This document shows, one piece after another, positions 5,487 to 7,990 of a stretch of DNA of 7,990 bases. The stretch is from Promethearchaeota archaeon (GTDB taxonomy: Archaea; Asgardarchaeota; Lokiarchaeia; Sigynarchaeales; SOKP01). Below the pieces are notes generated by a model. That model was given only the letters and a program-made list of their open reading frames with translations. It had not been told where the DNA came from and did not search any database. The stretch's first letter is position 1. The number at the start of each line of letters is the position of its first letter. Position numbers and translations under genes: made by a program. The stretch spans positions 1 through 7,990 of the forward strand of contig JAEOUI010000366.1 in assembly GCA_016839425.1 (NCBI GenBank), given 5' to 3'.

Positions 5487-6395
5487 CTAATTAAAGTAGT
5501 GAATTATTACTAACTCTTTATTATATTCAATTTCAAGACCGCTCTTTTTAAAAAGTTTGTATACAAGAGGGACTAAAGAAGGGCTATAATCATTCGTTTC
5601 AATCAACCGATCGTCAAAAAATTCCCATAAGTACTCTCTTTTTATAGTTATCTTGCTTAAATTTTCTCTACTTAATATGTTCTTGACATTTTCTATCGCT
5701 TGGTTTATTAATGAGAATTCTACATGTAGCTGCAGCGATGGAGGTACGAGATGATCTACAAGGTTCTTTCGCTTTTCCTGTTCAACCAATCTGAAAATTC
5801 CGTCTTTAGAATCGATATAACCCATTCCAAAGCTATCCTTAGTAAGTTTTTCGTCAATAGACATGTCGAGAGCGAATAATAATAACTTGAAAAGATCTGC
5901 TCTTGATATCGAGTCAGCAAAATTTGATAAGAGAATACTATTGGCAACATCTGAATTATGTCCTACAGCATGAGCATTAAAGGGCAAATAGTCTCCATCA
6001 TGAGAAATAATAAAGAATTGAGGATCATTAGAGGCCAAGCCTAAAAAGAACAAAAAGCACCTGAAAGCTCGTTTCCATTTCAATTGAGAAGAATTTTGAC
6101 AAACGCTTGCCATGGTTTTTATTAATGTTTTAAGCGGTATCGATTCCTTATACGATTTTGCATAATCTTGAGCTTGTTTTTTTGCATACTCTATTAAAAT
6201 TCGGGAATCTGCTTCAAGTCCCGTGAATGTCGCACCAATACTATCGTTGATTTTAACTATGGGCGACTGATTATTAACTTCAATAAGCGAAGAGGATGCA
6301 TTTATATGTGCAACGAAACATGCCAATGTTAATGATCTTGCAGCAATGATTAATCTCCCTCTTTTTATTTCCTCTAATGTAAATTCGCCTCTCAT
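5487..6395 (-). CDS. divergent 20S proteasome alpha-like protein with C-terminal extension
   Basis: Residues 7-212 follow the archaeal proteasome alpha subunit. LEEIKRG matches the end of the H0 helix (REAVKKG in Thermoplasma), IGATFTGLEADSR at 53-65 matches AAVTSGLVADAR, and EKLTKDSF...FRLVEQEKRKNL matches the conserved C-terminal helices. Aligned without gaps to Thermoplasma alpha (offset 21), it lacks the first ~21 residues, including the YDR gate motif. It has Pro45 in place of Lys66, which docks the HbYX tails of proteasomal ATPases; Gly80 and Leu81 are kept (Gly59, Leu60). The GGVRPYG stretch is also degraded (KWKRAFR). There is no N-terminal catalytic Thr, so it is not a working beta subunit. 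Residues about 215-302 form an unrecognised extension. The start is secure: GAGGT lies 8 bases upstream and a TAA closes the frame just before the ATG. The stop is TAG. It is probably a specialised paralogue or a decaying copy; a canonical alpha gene should exist elsewhere. Confidence 0.75.
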   Translation of the reverse strand: MRGEFTLEEIKRGRLIIAARSLTLACFVAHINASSSLIEVNNQSPIVKINDSIGATFTGLEADSRILIEYAKKQAQDYAKSYKESIPLKTLIKTMASVCQNSSQLKWKRAFRCFLFFLGLASNDPQFFIISHDGDYLPFNAHAVGHNSDVANSILLSNFADSISRADLFKLLLFALDMSIDEKLTKDSFGMGYIDSKDGIFRLVEQEKRKNLVDHLVPPSLQLHVEFSLINQAIENVKNILSRENLSKITIKREYLWEFFDDRLIETNDYSPSLVPLVYKLFKKSGLEIEYNKELVIIHYFN

Positions 6396-6403
6396 AGAGA
6401 TTT

Positions 6404-6408
6404 ACCTC
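6404..6408 (-). promoter_or_regulatory. Shine-Dalgarno fixing the start of the alpha-like gene
   Basis: GAGGT on the - strand, 8 bases before the ATG at 6395. With the in-frame TAA two codons upstream of the ATG, it shows that the missing N-terminal gate segment is not a start-site error. Confidence 0.65.
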
Positions 6409-6429
6409 AGAAATTTTTGATTCTTTAAT

Positions 6430-6440
6430 AAAATTATATT
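6430..6440 (-). promoter_or_regulatory. candidate TATA box of the alpha-like gene
   Basis: AATATAATTTT on the - strand, placing a transcription start near 6410 with a leader of about 14 bases that includes GAGGT. It lies between the insertion-sequence end (6460) and the gene, so the promoter survived the insertion. Confidence 0.4.
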
Positions 6441-6460
6441 GATTTTTATTCTTGATTATG

Positions 6461-6474
6461 TCAGTACTTGATTA
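6461..6474. repeat. left terminal inverted repeat of the insertion sequence
   Basis: TCAGTACTTGATTA pairs with 7901-7914, 12 of 14 bases matching, the outer nine exactly. The transposase stop codon (TAA on the - strand, 6472-6474) lies inside it. CTTGATTA is also repeated just outside, at 6451-6458. Confidence 0.75.
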
Positions 6475-7824
6475 AATAATAATACACCCCTTTGTTTTTA
6501 ATTCCTCATTCCGACAAAATCCTAGATCCCGTGCTTCTGACCCTAAGCACGCCTGTAGTAGGATAAGAAAAACATCTTGGAAATAGACAGTAAAGAACAC
6601 TCGTGGTGCTTTTGGTTGCCACGATTTCGTCTTGCGAATGAGTATATTCACGATTACCCAGAGATTGTAAAGGATCAGGGCAACCACGAAGTAAAGATTT
6701 CTCACTTCGGGGATTCTACTCGTGGAATACGTGACGAAGGGAATGGTTTCTCGATACGAGGTTTCAATGCGCCAACGATCTCCGTAATCACTGCGCAAGC
6801 GATAAAACTTATATTTTTTCTCGATAATTGGCGCCTGAAGTTTTTGATTTGAAGCCAAAACGAAAATATCGCTTAGGATATCTTTCTTTTTTCTCGTTTT
6901 ATTTTTATATTGAGCCCTTAATTTGGCAAAATTCTTCTTTCTTTTCGCGTAAAATCCAATCTCGTGTGTATAATATTTATATCCCACTTTTCGCACGTAT
7001 CCGTCCTTCATGCGGTAGATTTGAGCTCGATCTTTTGGATCTTTCAATGCTACTTCTTTTAAAGCCCTCAAGGCCTTAGAATCCTTCACGGGCGTGATGT
7101 AAGCAATCCCCATTGAGTCTAAATACTTGAATACCTCCTTTGCGTAATATTCCTTGTCCATGACGGATAATTCAACGACAAAGCCCAGTGATTCCAAGAA
7201 TTCGATCGATTTCTGGATGAAAGGTGTTTTTTTCTCTCCCTTTCGAATCATCTTCGACTTAACTTGTAGTTCAAATCCTTTCACGACGATCGCACACGTG
7301 TGCCATTTGAACGCCTTTTTCGTGCCTTTTTCGGCCAAGACGCCGATGACGTGGGGGTTGTCCTTTTCTCCGTAATAGAGCTGTTTTTTAAAATCGAAAG
7401 CAACCTTTATCCTTCTCGGGATCAGTTTAAGATCCAATAAGGACTTCAAGACTTCTCGATTTATCTCGAGTAGCGCCTCATCCACGTCTTTCATGAAGAA
7501 TGCACGTGCATACTTGTTCATTTGCGAAGGATGCGGCAAGATTCTCGTCTGCTTGATAAAATTCTCAGTTTCTCCTTTTAAGAGCGAACTTAATCGCCAT
7601 TCCATTATTTGGGATCCCGTATTTGGACTATATCCGAATAAAGCGTTCAAGAACATTGTGATTGAAAACTCTTCGCTTGAATGCTTGCTTCTTTCGTCTT
7701 TTCCTTGCAGGGTAAAAGTCTTAATAATGGGGACCAAAAGGTTTTTATAAAACTTCGCATCTATATTTAATTGGGAAAAAGGAGAAAACGGATCGTTCCG
7801 TAAATAGTTGTTGTATTTGGTCAT
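6472..7824 (-). CDS. IS4-type DDE transposase
   Basis: The 450-residue transposase catalyses cut-and-paste movement of the surrounding element. The acidic triad is visible: Asp144 in VAFDFKKQLYYG, Asp223 in SVMDKEYYAKEVF and Glu354 in YGDRWRIETSYRET, the last being the Y-(2)-R-(3)-E signature of the IS4 group. The N-terminal ~130 residues are probably DNA-binding and dimerising. A long basic insertion (about 293-315, many Lys and Arg) lies between Asp223 and Glu354, as expected for the beta-strand insertion domain of this group. Archaeal elements of the ISH3 family share this arrangement, but assignment to that family is not proven. There is no frameshift or internal stop, so the enzyme may be active. 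GGAAG lies about 13 bases before the ATG, and TTAATAAA about 27 bases before it is a plausible TATA box. Confidence 0.88.
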   Translation of the reverse strand: MTKYNNYLRNDPFSPFSQLNIDAKFYKNLLVPIIKTFTLQGKDERSKHSSEEFSITMFLNALFGYSPNTGSQIMEWRLSSLLKGETENFIKQTRILPHPSQMNKYARAFFMKDVDEALLEINREVLKSLLDLKLIPRRIKVAFDFKKQLYYGEKDNPHVIGVLAEKGTKKAFKWHTCAIVVKGFELQVKSKMIRKGEKKTPFIQKSIEFLESLGFVVELSVMDKEYYAKEVFKYLDSMGIAYITPVKDSKALRALKEVALKDPKDRAQIYRMKDGYVRKVGYKYYTHEIGFYAKRKKNFAKLRAQYKNKTRKKKDILSDIFVLASNQKLQAPIIEKKYKFYRLRSDYGDRWRIETSYRETIPFVTYSTSRIPEVRNLYFVVALILYNLWVIVNILIRKTKSWQPKAPRVFFTVYFQDVFLILLQACLGSEARDLGFCRNEELKTKGCIII

Positions 7825-7882
7825 ACATTAACTATCTTCCTTTTCCTTTATTAACTTAGCGCCATGAGTGAAGAAACAATAA

Positions 7883-7905
7883 AATCACTTTTTGTCGGAG
7901 TGATT
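7883..7905. repeat. inverted repeat inside the right end of the insertion sequence
   Basis: AATCACT (7883-7889) and AGTGATT (7899-7905) form a perfect 7-bp stem around a 9-base loop (TTTTGTCGG on +). The right arm overlaps the terminal repeat, so transposase binding and hairpin formation would compete. The left end has no equivalent. Confidence 0.5.
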
Positions 7906-7914
7906 AAGTACTGA
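7901..7914. repeat. right terminal inverted repeat of the insertion sequence
   Basis: TGATTAAGTACTGA, the reverse complement of the left repeat apart from two mismatches. It lies about 77 bases upstream of the transposase start. The remaining 76 bases of the window, 7915-7990, are AT-rich with no gene or signal I can support. Confidence 0.75.
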
Positions 7915-7990
7915 TTTATTAAAAAAAATCATTTTAATCATCAAAAAATATGAATCAAATCTGCATTTAGTGCCTTAAATTTTTAATGAT

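Larger units (their letters stand above)
6461..7914 (-). mobile_element. insertion sequence, DDE transposase type (IS4-like, possibly ISH3-related)
   Basis: The element is about 1454 bp, with one full-length transposase gene on the - strand and imperfect inverted ends (TCAGTACTTgATtA at the left; the reverse complement of the right end reads TCAGTACTTaATcA). If one more base is counted on each side, TTAT flanks both ends (6456-6459 and 7916-7919) as a possible 4-bp target duplication, though this is weak in AT-rich DNA. The element looks richer in G+C than its surroundings, consistent with recent arrival. It sits 65 bp upstream of the alpha-like gene without disrupting that gene's promoter. 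Family assignment rests on the YxxRxxxE motif of the transposase and is tentative. Confidence 0.8.

Noticed and set aside
5487..6395. Alpha-like protein considered as an active proteasome beta subunit or HslV
   Set aside because: No N-terminal Thr after a propeptide, and the helix preceding the core (LEEIKRG) is of the alpha type.
6396..6460. Idea that the insertion sequence cut off the N-terminal gate of the alpha-like protein
   Set aside because: None of the three frames in these 65 bases encodes the missing gate motif, and a TATA box and Shine-Dalgarno lie here in proper order, so the short N-terminus seems to predate the insertion.
6577..7750. Several + strand open frames within the insertion sequence
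   Set aside because: They lie opposite a full-length transposase with an intact DDE triad; no domains or ribosome sites support them.
1..7990. Genome-wide pyrrolysine reading of TAG
   Set aside because: The alpha-like gene uses TAG as its apparent stop and no pyl genes are in the window; one interrupted gene is not enough evidence.
1..7990. CRISPR arrays, rRNA or tRNA genes
   Set aside because: No regularly spaced direct repeats, no rRNA core motifs and no tRNA cloverleaf were seen on either strand.

Overview
The window is an AT-rich chromosomal segment that looks archaeal, most plausibly from an Asgard (Promethearchaeota) lineage. Three things point that way: a 20S-proteasome alpha-type protein, start sites preceded by TATA-like boxes about 25 bases upstream (leaderless style), and a winged-helix regulator paired with a 7-TM protein carrying a predicted longin/roadblock-like domain. 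The taxonomic placement is inference from gene style; there is no rRNA or universal marker here.

Left part, all on the + strand. A barstar-family RNase inhibitor (49-444) comes first, directly behind the possible tail of a gene that enters from the left edge. Next is a two-gene unit: a winged-helix regulator (566-1324) whose TAA stop overlaps the ATG of a membrane gene (TAATG). That membrane gene runs from 1324 to 2628 in one frame but is split by an in-frame TAG at 1768-1770, in the middle of its fifth predicted membrane helix. A 269-bp spacer follows, holding a hairpin-forming inverted repeat, a perfect palindrome, a short GC-rich hairpin and a good TATA box. It leads to a membrane-anchored extracellular protein (2898-4064, more likely starting at 2919) with two tandem cysteine-rich repeats. 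An oligo-T terminator and a doubtful small 2-TM ORF (4311-4514) end this half.

Right part, all on the - strand. A NAD kinase (4604-5410) lies downstream of a divergent proteasome alpha-like protein (5487-6395). The latter keeps the alpha-subunit core from the H0 helix onward but lacks the N-terminal gate segment, has proline where the ATPase-docking lysine should be, and carries an extra ~85-residue C-terminal domain. Just upstream sits an intact insertion sequence (about 6461-7914) with imperfect 14-bp terminal inverted repeats and a 450-residue DDE transposase whose stop codon lies inside one repeat. The last 76 bases hold nothing I can recognise.

Most notable are the amber-interrupted 7-TM gene, the gateless proteasome alpha-like protein paired with a NAD kinase, and a barstar in an apparently archaeal genome whose toxin partner, if any, would lie just off the left edge. 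I see no CRISPR array, tRNA or rRNA.
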